Shown in pieces: positions 1 to 10,954 of a stretch of DNA of 60,000 nucleotides. This DNA is from Polytrichum commune (lineage: Eukaryota > Streptophyta > Polytrichopsida > Polytrichales > Polytrichaceae). The stretch is from NCBI GenBank assembly GCA_950295325.1, contig OX485804.1, positions 9,798,001 through 9,858,000 on the forward strand, given 5' to 3'. The notes beneath the pieces are model-generated. The model was not told the DNA's origin, did no database searches, and worked only from the letters and a program-made list of their open reading frames with translations. Position numbers and translations under genes: made by a program. How positions within the stretch are numbered: position 1 is the first letter of the stretch; every line of letters starts with the position of its first letter.

Positions 1-185
1 GTGAATAGAAATTCATTAAAATAGCATTTGGTTGAGGGCCCGGTCACATATGACTTCACACTACACTTGAGGGCCCGTGACCACACAACATGATTTTGGA
101 GGCATCTTGGGACGGCGTCTGGACACTTTCTTTTGGGCTCTCACAATTTCATGGTCACGGCTCTTTGCTCATGTGTGAAGAGTCC
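1..185 (-). mobile_element. Partial PIF/Harbinger-like MITE, cut by window start
   Basis: This segment is the inverted counterpart of the complete element at 10451-10951: the reverse complement of 1-185 matches about 185 bases from the left end of that copy with few differences. The visible end reads ctcatgtgtgaagagtcc, a diverged form of the family terminus. The other end lies outside the window. No coding capacity is seen. Confidence 0.75.
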
Positions 186-550
186 ATAACAAGCCCAACA
201 TTGCAGTGCACTTTGACAATATACAGGAATTTAAAAAATTAAAATTAAAATTAAAATCAGAATTCAAGGTTTTATATTTCATGGATATGTTTACAAGACA
301 TTGGCTAACCTATGTTGATTTTCTTCATGTATTTTTCATAAGTATAATAAAAAACCCTAAATCAGCAGAAACCCTGGGGGTGTCACTTTAAGGGCCACAT
401 ATTCCTTACCTTACCTTACCTTAGGCCAAGAATGAGAAGCATGCCGCATTCTTGGCGAAGAAAAAGGCACGTGAAGCATCTGTTTTTGGAACAAAGAGTC
501 CTCTTTGCCAGCAAATTTGATCTTGTTCGTTGAATATGTGGCTCACCATC
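186..550. other. No gene seen; AT-rich spacer
   Basis: The stretch holds an A/T-rich run built on TTAAAA (about 231-257) and a short TTACC tandem near 403-421. No conserved reading frame, RNA gene or element terminus is recognised. Confidence 0.5.
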
Positions 551-1000
551 AAGTGATGAAGTATATGATGGCGGCTTCCTCACTTTTTGAGCTCATGTGC
601 AAGTGCCAGTGCAAGTGCAACTTAAAGTGCCACATAGACGACTAAGATCGAGATTCGAGATGCATGCTATGTAGTGAAAAACACAAAAGGATCTAAGGGC
701 TGGGGCGAACCAACCCGTATATTGGTTCTTTGGAGGTAAGGGTTTAGGCATCCAACAAGGAACGAAGTTATGGGTTGGTTTGTTCAAATCAGGATCTAAG
801 CTTAGGGTAGATGTTCAACACCCCCTCACGTACTTTCGGGGGTGTTATGTCTGGGCCGGGGCAGCCCTCTAGAGAAATTTCTGAACCCGCCGAAAATTGT
901 TGTCCGTCCCGCCCCAATTCAGATAAAAGCATTGCCCTTGCATTCTTGAAGGCCGCTTGATTACAAATCCCATATTGAGTGCACTTCACCTCCAAGATCT
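551..1000 (-). repeat. Possible LTR end and polypurine tract, minus strand
   Basis: Read on the minus strand, a G-rich purine run (821-830) is followed at once by TGTTGAACAT (820 to 811). This is the usual arrangement of a polypurine tract and the TG start of a 3' LTR. The sequence downstream to about 551 would be LTR and the sequence at 831-1000 the internal region. No second LTR, primer binding site or pol coding is in the window, so this is a weak call; an ordinary low-copy sequence is the alternative. Confidence 0.22.
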
Positions 1001-2265
1001 AAAATCCAATATATATATATGTGCACTTCCAATTAGTAAATAAGCAATTGATTGGGATTTCATTCAGGAAGTGAAGCCATCAATGAAGCACGTAATTAAC
1101 TTGGAGGTCAAAAACATTATAAAATCCTCATTAACATTGGGCTTATAATTTTTGTGACTTACCATTTGAAACTATATTTTGTCTTTCTAAATTGACACTT
1201 AAATTAGTGTGTTGATTTAATATGTATAGTCATTGGGAGTGCATGTGTATTGATTCCTTGAATGAATACATAGGTTCCCCCAATTTCATAGAGAAAGGTG
1301 GTTGAAAGTCAAATGAAGGGGATTACATGTCAAGAAGATGGGTTAGTCTCATAAGCGTGTGATTGCTAACGAAGGTCTTTGTGTCTATGGTGGACACATC
1401 CAATGGCCGTTGGAGGAGTAGGCTAGAAAATAGACTCATGTATTTATACTAAGCTTTTCAATTTAATGTGTTAAATACCTCCACTACATATACAAATTAT
1501 AAATCATAAGCTAAATAGGCATTGAACATTTTTTCATCCATATCATGTAACTCAATGACTACATCAATCAAAAATGACAAGAGCACAATAGTTTAACCAC
1601 AATCCGGGAAACCAAAAGTCAAGGGAGCCCATATGCATTACAAGAGCCTCTATCTTGTCTTATAACCCAAATGCAAGCCCTAACAAGAATGAACAAGGGA
1701 GTCATTAAGGACTATTACCATGTGACAAAAATGAAGGAAAATGTGAATTAGATGAAACTAACGCATCTATTGTCAAAAAAAAATCTCTAAACCTTAGGGC
1801 CCTTTTTGTGCATCTACCTTCATTTCAAAATACTTAATAGCCTTTATAAATGTACACACCAGAGAAAGTCAATACATCTCCCTTATGTACATACTATGTA
1901 CGGCAATGCCTCAAATAGTACCCCTTCTTACACTCATGTTAGTTCATATGTGGTATGAAGAGTCCACCCCCCAGGGCTGAAGGAATCCATTTGAATGAGA
2001 AAAAATGCCAATGAGAAAATCGCGCTAAGAATTCGTATGTTCCTAGGATCCCAAACAAAGTGCATTTTCCTTGACTATGTAGGCGAGGGAGGAGGGGAGG
2101 GGGGAAGATTTGAAGGTCCACCTTAGCATAATATGATCATTTCTTGTGTGCCTACTACTAAAGTGTCATATATGTTTCAAACTATAAATAAAAAATAAAT
2201 TTAAAAAATCACGTTCAACAAGTAGGTGTTGTGTTTCAAACTGTGCCCATGAGGCACTTATAATA
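1001..2265. other. No gene seen
   Basis: This is AT-rich sequence without a credible reading frame. It has no TIRs or tandem repeats that I can pair elsewhere in the window. A G-rich purine stretch lies near 2085-2106. Confidence 0.5.
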
Positions 2266-2277
2266 TGCATGGAAGTC

Positions 2278-2579
2278 CCCATGCTGGCGTGGTGCTCACC
2301 ACCTTAGTCCACCCAACTATGGTGGGGGGTCCTTGGACCTTGTTGTATGGGTACCTCAAAGCCCTTTGGGGGGATACCATGTCCGGTATCTTCAAGGCAC
2401 TAGTGGCTAGCCAGGAACTAGTATAGTGTGTCACTATAGTGCCCATCCTCGAAAGGGGAGAGTAGTATTGCCCCAATGTCCCCTTGTCCGGTGGGCATCG
2501 GGTCATTGACATTACGAACGGACACTTTATTCACACCGGCCCCTTGCTAAAAAGGGACCGGAGTTTCTATCTATCTATC
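2278..2579 (+). mobile_element. Short retroposon with 12-bp target-site duplication
   Basis: A 302-bp insert is flanked by perfect direct copies of TGCATGGAAGTC (2266-2277 and 2580-2591). It ends in a short TATC/CTAT tandem tail (about 2562-2579). A long duplication plus a simple-repeat tail is the signature of target-primed reverse transcription by a SINE or a 5'-truncated LINE. I cannot place convincing Pol III A and B boxes, so the class (SINE or LINE 3' end) is open. The insert is more GC-rich than its surroundings. Confidence 0.72.
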
Positions 2580-2591
2580 TGCATGGAAGTC

Positions 2592-3164
2592 ATCCCAACC
2601 TAGTTACAAAGTAAACGCCCTTGTTATTCAATTGCTTCGTTGAAGAAGCTTCACAAATGAAAGTGGTTGTCTGTGGAGGGGCTCCACTACAAGCACATGA
2701 GTCCTAGACAATTGACCTACGTCACTGAAAACTTGTTCTCTGTAACTGAAAGCTTATCCTCTGTAACTAAAAATTTACAAATCTAGCACTATACTAGACT
2801 TTGCATTGTCCTTTCATTGACTTGGGACAATCGCGTAGGATTCATATGCTAGCAGTGCTCTTCTTGTATGCTTAAAATGTTTCTTCAGAACGGCAACTTT
2901 CATCATTGACATTATCACTGAAGCCGAGTAACGTTCGCAAAGACGAATTCATCTTGCAAGAAGTTACCACTGGAGATTGTTATTTTATGAAGCAAGTGGA
3001 AAATATGGTTTTGTCATTCCTCTTTCTTGTGCAATGCTTGAGAACCTATGTACAGGTTGGTTTTTCCTGAAGTTGATGCAGGGAAGGTGCAAGGGAAGTT
3101 AATAAGAGTACTGATATCAAATTCTTTTAAGGTTGTGTGTGTAATTCGGTTCACTTTTCATGTT
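2592..3164. other. No gene; fragment of a dispersed repeat
   Basis: The part near 2695-2860 (cctagacaattgac, then 'cactgaaaact') recalls short stretches at 12400-12500, 16855-17000 and 36815-36960, which share the pattern 'tagtgacgtaggacaatt'. It is a diverged dispersed repeat without recognisable ends. The remainder holds nothing I can name. Confidence 0.35.
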
Positions 3165-3500
3165 CTCTGACTTTTTAAAATTAGATTTACACAACGAAGC
3201 CTGTGTTGCGTGAGCAAATCTACAATGAAGCATCAGAAAAAATTGCATTGAAAATCGGACCCTCCCTCCCCCCCTGATTTAGTCATGATTATCGGAAGTG
3301 CACGTTTGTTCATTTCTTATAAAATATAGAGGTCCTCTCGATTGCGTTCACTGTTGAGTGCGGAGTAGATTATAAAATATGAAAAACCTAATCTAATCTC
3401 TTTTGAACATGTGACTTTATGGTGTTTGTTCTTTGGTCTTCACTAAACCATACACCAATCAAATATAAGAGTCCGATTAAGAAAAGTAACCGAAGAGCAT
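3165..3500 (-). repeat. F2-family element, inverted copy
   Basis: Its reverse complement matches the copies at 4330-4690, 9105-9440 and 42225-42560. Shared landmarks are a strong 'tttgattggtgtgtgg' end, a central 'aatctgcttttc/gatgcttc' zone and a distal 'gtgtaaatctaat.ggtagaagtt' stretch. It lies head-to-head with the copy at 4330-4690. It is probably a non-autonomous element; the ends are not fixed to the base. Confidence 0.6.
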
Positions 3501-3846
3501 CCGCATCCCTTATCATCAATCTGTTGAAATTGGTGGAGTCTCATCTAAGGTAAGTTATATGGGGTAGAATAGACACCAAACAGACATGTCTTACTATGAG
3601 AGCAAATTACGTGCAAAACAAAATATCAAACCACTTGAGGTTCAGTACTTACCACATTTGGGAGTGCATGTGTGATGACTTTAAAAAGAAAGAATTCTGA
3701 CTTTCAGGGTGTGGAATTCTGAAGCTCTCTCATGCCATCAGCCCAATACTCTCACTGGTTCAATCGCTTGGATCACAAGTCCTGTATTCTGGGTCCTTGA
3801 ACAAACAATCGATTTGATCCATGAGCTGTTTTGGGCCATATTGTGT

Positions 3847-4175
3847 GCACTTCCAACTCCACCATCAAACATTTATGTACGTCGCATCAGCAAGAGAATT
3901 ATCTTATCCGGTTAGCAATTGCAAGACTGTCAATTCAAGTTTCAAAATTAGAATTGAGATGCAAAAGTTATAAAGATCAAATTGAGGACTTGAGTTTTCT
4001 CTTCAAACATCACATAGACCCTCCCGATTGTGCTAATTGTCGAGCCTAAAATGGTGTCTTTACTCTCGAGTTGCAACTCGTGTCTTTTTGGCGTTCGTTT
4101 TACAAACAAGCTTTGTCATATATCACTTTAAAGATTTATTAGGTGTCCTGTTGAGAAGAGTGACCACATAAGCCC
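3847..4175 (+). repeat. F1-family element
   Basis: It begins near gcacttccaactccacc and ends in the 'cgtgtctttt.ggcgttcgtt' to 'tgtcctgttgagaagagtg' stretch. The same order is seen at 8541-8905, 9540-9835, 17043-17695, 32698-33030 and 33160-33435. The distal ~80 bp is the reverse complement of the proximal end of the F2 and F3 families, so the three families share a terminus. No transposase is encoded. Confidence 0.6.
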
Positions 4176-4329
4176 CTCCAAAACCTAACTTACTTTGAAG
4201 ATGATTTCCACGCATGCTTGCAAATTCTGATGGCATTTGTTATAAGATCAAAAGTGTGAAAACCCTCTTGTGGATTCATTCCTCGTCGTCCATCTCCTCT
4301 TGTTCAAGGCATGCAGGTGTTAGTTGGTT

Positions 4330-4690
4330 ACTTTTTTAGATCAGACCCCTATACTTGATCGGTGTGTGGTTCCAGTGAGGATCCAAGAACAAACACCATA
4401 AAGACGTACACATGTTAAAACGATGGTTGGGCTACGTCTTCATATTTTATGAACGACTCCACACTCAATAGTGAACACAATTGGGAAGACCTATGCATTC
4501 AGGTGAGAAATTGACAACTTGCACTATACCAGGGGACATCCGATTTTTAATCTGGCTTTTCTAACGCTGATGCATTAGATTTTTCTGATTGATGCTTCAA
4601 TTGTGGATTTGCTAATACAACACACGTTTCGTTGTGTAGATCTAATTGGTAGAAAGTTAGAGAACATGAAAAGCAATCCGAATAACACGG
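4330..4690 (+). repeat. F2-family element
   Basis: Direct-orientation partner of 3165-3500. It starts near 'cttgatcggtgtgtggttcc', passes 'aacaaacaccataaagac' and ends near 'tctaattggtagaaagttagagaac'. Confidence 0.6.
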
Positions 4691-5170
4691 ACACCACAAA
4701 GAACATCAGCTACTCCAAAAAGAACTAATCACTTAAAACGGAGATTGCTGAAGCCAGAGATACTTTATGCTGTTTCCTTTGTGTGTTTATGTCAATACCA
4801 TAGAACAGGATTCACTACACAAGTGGAGTCATTGCCTAAGTGTGATGTCTTGAGTCATGATGCCTTCCGTGTTTCTCGTGTAGAATAAAATATTGTCCGA
4901 TGAGCCTGGTTATCAGGATACCATTTTAGAGTAGAATGCAGAGTTTCTCACCCTCCAAGAGCATCTCCCGGAGAATATTCAGGTGCATGTTCATCAAGAT
5001 TGCATCTAGGGCACAGTTCTCAAGTCTGTAGGGTTGTTATGCGAGGGTGGGGTAATTGGCTGCAATAAGCGTAAGGGACGTCAACTATAAAGGTCATCTC
5101 CAAGCTTGGGGGAGTGTTTTGGGCATGATCGGTCAACATCCTAGTGTTTCTGAGTTTGGCCCAGTGATTA
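4691..5170. other. No gene seen
   Basis: No reading frame or repeat terminus is recognised. The last ~60 bases (from about 5124) carry a short diverged piece of the R1 start, 'gcatgatcggtcaacatcc'. Confidence 0.4.
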
Positions 5171-6705
5171 GGGAGATTTTTGGGCATAATCGGTTGAGAT
5201 CCTAGTGTTTGCAATTCCAACCAGTTGCATGTTGACATCCTCCAGTTTTCCTTTATTAAATTAGGGTATATTCTATAAATTCATCTAAAATGATTGGTAA
5301 TTTTCCTGCAGTCTTGAACTTCAACCAGTTATTTCTCAAACTCAACCGGTTCATTTGTAACTAACTGCTGGTTCTCCCCGATCATTGGTTTGGCCGGTTC
5401 CATGTTGCGATCTTGTGATTTTTCTTTATTAATTTGAGGTCTATTCTCTGCATTCCTCTAGAATGATCATTGATTCTCTTCCTGAAGTCTTGAAGTTCGA
5501 CCACTTATTTCTCAAACTCAGCCAGTTCATTTGTAACTAGCCGTCGGTTCTCCCTGTTCACTGATTGAGAATATGACAATGTGAGAGTTTACTAGGATCC
5601 GATTCCCCTCTGTGCCATTACCAGCCCACGCACTTCAAGGAAACAGGAGGTCACCTGACCCCTCCCAAATGGCAAGAGTCATAAGATATGTGTCGAGAAG
5701 AAGTGTCATTTTTTTGGTGTTGTTTATGAATATCAAAGTGGTCTTAATTAATGATACCAGTGTTTGTTGGTGTTTATTGACACACCTCATATGTTTCTTT
5801 GTAATTTGGGGCAGTGATTTGGGAGATTTTTGGGCATAATCGGTTGAGATCCTAGTGTTTGCAAGTCCAACCGGTTGCATGTTGACATCCTCTGGTTTTT
5901 CCTTTATTAAATTGGGTAATAATATTCTATAAATTCCTCTAAAAGATCAGTCATTTTCCTGCAGTCTTGAACTTCAACCATTTATTTCTCAAACTCAACC
6001 GGTTCATTTGTAGCTAACTGCCGGTTCTCCCCGATCATTGGTTTGGCCGCTTCCATGTTGCGATCTTGTGATTATTCTTTATTAGGTTGAGGTCTATTCT
6101 CTGCATTCCTCTAGAATGATCATTAATTTTCTTCCTGAAGTCTTGAACATCGACCAGTTATTTCTCAAACTCAACCAGTTCATTTGTAGCTAGCCGTCGG
6201 TTCTCCCTGTTCATTGATTGAGAATATGACAATGTGAGAGTTTACTAGGATCCGATTCCCCTCTGTGCCATTACCAGCCCACGCACTTCAAGGAAACAGG
6301 AGGTCACCTGACCCCTCCCAAATGGCAAGAGTCATAAGATATGTGTCGAGAAGAAGTGTCATTTTTTTGGTGTTGTTTATGAATATCAAAGTGATCTTAA
6401 TTAATGACACCAATGTTGTTGGTATTTATTGACACACCTCATATGTCTCTTTGTAATTTGGGGCAGTGATTTGGGAGATTTTTGGGCATAATCGGTTGAG
6501 ATCCTAGTGTTTGCAAGTTCAACTGGTTGCATGTTGACATCCTCTGGTTTTTCCTTTATTAAATTGGGGTATATTCTATAAATTCCTTTAAAATGATGAG
6601 TAATTTACCTGAAGTCTTGAACTTCAACCGGTTATTTCTCAAACTCAACCGGTTCATCTGTAACTAACTGCCGGTTCTCCCGTATCATAGATTTGGGGGG
6701 TGTCA
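5171..6705 (+). repeat. Tandem array, ~650-bp unit containing R1 dimers
   Basis: The string gggagatttttgggcata recurs at 5171, 5821 and 6473 (spacings 650 and 652). The unique spacer starting agaatatgac recurs at 5568 and 6221 (653). Each full unit holds one complete R1 copy, a second R1-like copy lacking its first ~45 bp ('ccggttccatgttgcgatc'), and ~250 bp of spacer. The third unit is cut after its first R1. Copies differ by few bases, so the duplication is recent compared with most R1 copies. No coding function is seen. Confidence 0.9.
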
Positions 6706-6899
6706 TCTACCCCCCACTTATGGTGACCCACTTGGAGCTCTCTACTTGTGGGTGGTGACATGAATATGGCAACAAAGTGACTGCAAGGCTAATTTATTTT
6801 CCTCGCTTGAGTCATGAGCACACAACTTCGATCCATCAACAACATAATCACGGGTCTGCTGTAAGGTAGATGTGCTTACATTCACCATGAGCAATAATA
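6706..6899. other. No gene seen
   Basis: Short spacer between the R1 array and an F3 element, with a 'ggggggtgtcatctacccccc' self-complementary stretch near 6696-6716. Confidence 0.35.
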
Positions 6900-7260
6900 T
6901 GGACACCTATATTTGAGTGGTGTATGGTTAGATATCGATCTAAAAACGAACACCAGAAAAATATTTGCTTAAAAGCGATTGGACTATGTGCTCAAAACAT
7001 GCTAATCAATGTAGGTTTAATATTCAACATGAAGAGGGGGGGGGGGGGGGGGGGGGGACTTATATGACCACTTAATGAGAAAGGGATATTTCACTTTGAT
7101 GATGAATAAGATATTCATAAGAGCTCCAAAATTTTCAGTGAGGCAAATGACTACCGGCACGATTTGGGCATGCCAACTATCTCACACTAATTGCATGTTT
7201 CATATCCTAGAAGGAGTGGGTGCAGTGTGAAAAGTCGCCACATAACACATGTCTACCTTA
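6900..7260 (+). repeat. F3-family element
   Basis: Same order of blocks as 7425-7790, 37085-37445 and 51280-51640: 'tttgagtggtgtatggttag', 'gcccagtccaatcg-like' centre, 'ctttgatgatgaataagat' and a 3' part with 'atcctagaaggagtggg'. It is interrupted at its centre by the 22-base G run. Confidence 0.6.
7036..7057 (+). repeat. Homopolymer run of 22 G
   Basis: Positions 7036-7057 are all G as written. Such a run is prone to replication and sequencing slippage, so its exact length is doubtful. Confidence 0.9.
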
Positions 7261-7424
7261 CTCTTTGATCTTCCAAAACAATGCATGTGGATCTGAATGT
7301 TGCTTCATGTACGAAGTAATAGCCTGGATCAAGTGGTCAAAGACTAGGTTTGCAAACTAAGTATGACATGCTTGGCAGCATAATCAATTTTCTTGGCACC
7401 ACATGCAATATAAGGTCACTGCTC

Positions 7425-7790
7425 TTATTTGGACACCTAAATTTTTGAGTGGTATATGGTTAGGTGTGGCTCCAAGAACATATACCAAATAGACACATGC
7501 TCAAAACTGCTTGGACTGCATACCTAGAATATAATACCCATTCTCAACTCAATAGTCATCATTGTTGAGGGGATCAATATGACCATTTAATGAGCACAAG
7601 AATCTTCACTTTGATAATGAATAAGATATTCTTACTAGCTCCAAAAATCATGAGGAAAGCAGCTATGGCCTTGATTTGAATTGTGCTAACCATCTCATAC
7701 TAACATGATCGCGTGTTTCATATCCAAGGAGAAGTGGGCTAGTTGGGAGAAGTAACCATTTAAGGCCCACCTACCTTACCAGTTTATGAG
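7425..7790 (+). repeat. F3-family element
   Basis: Second F3 copy, ~165 bp after the first and in the same orientation. It keeps the proximal block 'gagtggtatatggttagg', the middle block 'gaccatttaatgagcac' and the distal block 'gagaagtgggctagttggg'. Confidence 0.65.
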
Positions 7791-8540
7791 AACAGAGTGC
7801 ATCAATGTTTGCATTGGGTGAGTTCAAATTGTAAAGGCACATCCACATAAAGGTGGCATGGCATCATTTGGGGTGTTTTCAACAACATCGTCATTTGAGC
7901 ATATTTGCACCTAGTATTCCCATTCTCATAAATGAGCAAAGTGTACCCTAGTAACTTCTCACTCTTGGCCTTCGTGAGTCAAGCCTCATGTTCATTGTGA
8001 CTATTGGGGATCCAATTGATCAATCTAGTTACCAGCAAACCAGTTGATAAATGAATGAAAAATTCAAATAAAATGGCCCTAATATTAATCCTTAGGCAAA
8101 GAAAGAACTAAAAGGCTCAAAAAATGCAACCACTCTAGAGGATTGACAATGAAGCCAACCAATGTAGCCTACTCCACACAAGTTAGGATCTTGACCGGTC
8201 AAGATACACATCAACACTATGATTAATTATTTTGGACTAGTAGTGCATGTGAATTGATGTCCCGGGCCATCCGCGCACCATATGTTTGACAATCCCCATC
8301 AGTGGCTGGAAATCAAGTGTTGTATCAACACCCATGCACCCTCATAGTTTCAAATCCCAGAATGTATAGCAAACCAAGTTCAGATTTACCTTTTATTGTA
8401 TTATCCTAGTTGGTTGGTTCATGAATATGTGACATTGTTAGTTGATGATACAAAAAATCATAAACCACCTTTGGTTTTGAGCCCACCTTTGTGAGTCATG
8501 AGTCTCCCTCCGCTCCTCGCATAGCAACCTCAAACCAAAT
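7791..8540. other. No gene seen
   Basis: No protein-like frame, RNA gene or pairable repeat ends are found here. Confidence 0.45.
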
Positions 8541-8905
8541 TCTAATCCATCCCAATTTCAGCTTGTATTAAGAAACGTGATCTGATTGTATCATCACGCG
8601 ATTTTGATCATTGGATCAAATTGAAAGTTCATTTGAACCCCGCTAACAATCATGAATCACAAAGATTATCCTTTCAAATTCCAAGATCAAGGTCGAGATG
8701 CAAAAACATAAGAGATCAAATTGAAGATTCTTTTTCTCCCCAAACAAACACATATGTCCCTCCAAGTGTATATTTTTTGAACCACATCTCATTGTGCCAG
8801 CACGTATATAACTTTCAAATGTGCATTCTTAAGTACAAGCCTTGCCAGATACCACTCGAATACTGATGTCCAATTAAGAAGAGTGGCCACACAAGGCCCA
8901 CATAC
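8541..8905 (+). repeat. F1-family element
   Basis: It contains the F1 order 'gagatgcaaaaacataagagatc', a central pyrimidine-rich part, and the shared terminus 'ataccactcgaatactgatgt' to 'aattaagaagagtgg'. Short open frames here are not conserved between F1 copies, so they are not annotated as genes. Confidence 0.6.
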
Positions 8906-9104
8906 CTTAAGCTTACAAGCTGTTGAAGTGAAAAGTGCCCATTTAAGAAACACAGAGCACAAGTCAGTTTTAATCACACCCTAAACAGACCAGTACCATT
9001 TTACCATCAATCAAAGTGTACGATATTATGTCATGGCTTGGGCACTTCAGATACACAACCGAAGGTGAGTTAAGGTAGATGAGTCTCAAGTGGCTTGTTC
9101 TTTT

Positions 9105-9440
9105 AAGCGGACCCTTAGATTTGATTGGTATGCGGTTCGGTGAGGATCAAAGAGCAAACGTCATAAAGACACATGTCTAAAAGGGATTTCACTATGATTT
9201 CAAACATTAATAACTGCTCTACATTCAATAATAAATATAGTTGGGAGGATCCATGTAAGAAATGAATAACCATGCACTTCCGATAACCAAAACTAAATTA
9301 GGGGAGGTCCGGTTTTCAATCAGCTTTTCGTGGATGTTTCACCGTAGATTTGCTAATGTAACACAAGTTTTGTTGTGTAAATCTAGCTAATCGGTAGGAG
9401 TTGGAGAACACGAAAAACAAAACAAAATAACACCAACATA
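9105..9440 (+). repeat. F2-family element
   Basis: It begins near 'cttttaagcggacccttag', carries 'ggtatgcggttcggtgagg' and ends near 'aatcggtaggagttggagaa'. It is the clearest of the four F2 copies. Confidence 0.6.
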
Positions 9441-9539
9441 CCTTATGTGATTGTCCTTAGTTATAGTTTTTTCATCTAGCAATAGACTAACCTAAGGTAG
9501 ATGTGCGTTATATGGATACTTTTCTCTTTGCACCCACTT

Positions 9540-9835
9540 CTCTCGAAGGATATCAAACACACAGTGCGAGATGAAGATTCAAACGAAATCGAGTCCATAG
9601 CCATTCGCCTCATGCTTTCTGGAACTCATATGAATAACTTAATCATTATCAAAGGGAGGATTCTTGTGCTCATTTTTATGGTCATATAGGTCCCCCAATC
9701 ATGTTGATTACTAAACCTAAAATGGTCACCATATTTTGAACAAGTTGTCCAATCAATTTTAAACACGTGTCTTTTCAGTGTCCGTTCTTAAATCCACACC
9801 TGACCATGTACCACTCAAATAGAGATGTCTGTGCT
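9540..9835 (+). repeat. F1-family element, diverged
   Basis: The distal half ('aaacacgtgtcttttcagtg', 'taccactcaaatagagatg') matches the other F1 copies. The proximal half is poorly conserved. Confidence 0.5.
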
Positions 9836-10039
9836 GGATTTAGGCATGTCGATCTCATATTACTGCAAACGATTAATCTCTATAATGTTGCTAACCTGTC
9901 AACTGGAAAGTTAGAGATTCAACCTTCATGGAGCAAGCGTCTTGACGGCTATGCAGATTATCTAACATAGGCATAATTACTTGCATTTACTTCATTGACC
10001 TCCAAGTAAACCATTGTAAGTGGAGCTTCTACACTCCAA

Positions 10040-10262
10040 ATCACTGCTCGGGAAGAACCGGCAGTTAGTTACAGCTGAACTGATTGAGTTTGAGAAACAA
10101 GCGGTTGAAGTTCGAGACTTCAGGACAATTACCGATCATTTTAGAGGAATCTATAGAAGAATATACCTCAAATGAATAAATCAAAACCGGAAGATTTCAA
10201 CATGTAACCGGTTGCATTTAGGATCACTAGGATCTTGACCGACTATGCTCCAAATACTTGGA
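10040..10262 (-). repeat. R1 element, inverted
   Basis: A full-length R1 copy read on the minus strand, from 'ccaagtatttggagcatag' through the two ACCGGTT-type boxes to 'ctgccggttcttcccg'. R1 is ~235 bp, non-coding, and its best copies start TGATCGGGGAG and end CTCCCCGATCA, a short terminal inverted repeat that suggests a MITE. Confidence 0.7.
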
Positions 10263-10450
10263 AATCTTGTCACGTCATCAAGTCAAAATACTATAAATTT
10301 TGTTCAAGTGGATCTATATATCATAGGTCAATGACATGGCGTTGACTAAACATATGTGAAGGATACATGTGCTTAGAAGATATCTACCTAGCTTACTAGT
10401 TCATGAAATGAAGATCTAAAATCTAAAATCATAGAATTCAGTACAATTTA

Positions 10451-10951
10451 GCGCCACTTCACACACGAGCCAAGAGCCGTGACCATGAAATTGTGAGAGC
10501 CCAAAAGAAAAGTGTCCAAATGCTGTCCCAAGACACCTCCAAAATCATGTAGTGTGGTCACGGACTCTCAAGTGTAGTGTGAAGCCATATGTGATTGGGC
10601 CCTCATTCAACTGCTATTTCAATGAATTTCTAGTCATGTGGATCCTCACACACAATAAAAATAGAATGAATCAACGGTTGTGAATGTTTGGAGTGCCATG
10701 GTCTCCCGGTTCTATGTTAGGCCTACCTCCAAGAAATGGTTTTTGAAAACAGTCCAAGTGACCATGAAACACGATCCATTCAATGCCATGTAGGAATCCA
10801 TGTAGACTTTACATCCATCTTGCATTCACATACTCCGGTGGTCCCTCAAGCATAGTGTGCAGCAAACTTGGACCGGCTCCGCCTTTTCCACCAATGAGAG
10901 TGCTTGAAGTGTGAGGGTCACGGGCTCTCAGTCTCGTGTGTGAAGTGGCCC
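10451..10951 (+). mobile_element. PIF/Harbinger-like MITE (Tourist type), 501 bp
   Basis: The ends pair over ~35 bp: left GCGCCACTTCACACACGAG, right (reverse complement) GGGCCACTTCACACACGAG. The element is flanked by TTA at 10448-10450 and 10952-10954. A 3-bp TTA/TAA duplication and GGGCC-type ends are typical of PIF/Harbinger elements. The left terminal base pair is mutated (GCG instead of GGG). No transposase is encoded, so it would depend on an autonomous relative elsewhere. A partial inverted copy opens the window at 1-185. Confidence 0.85.
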
Positions 10952-10954
10952 TTA

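Noticed and set aside
2258-2512. 84-codon minus-strand frame inside the short retroposon
   Set aside because: It crosses the element boundary and the target duplication, so it cannot be an ancestral gene.
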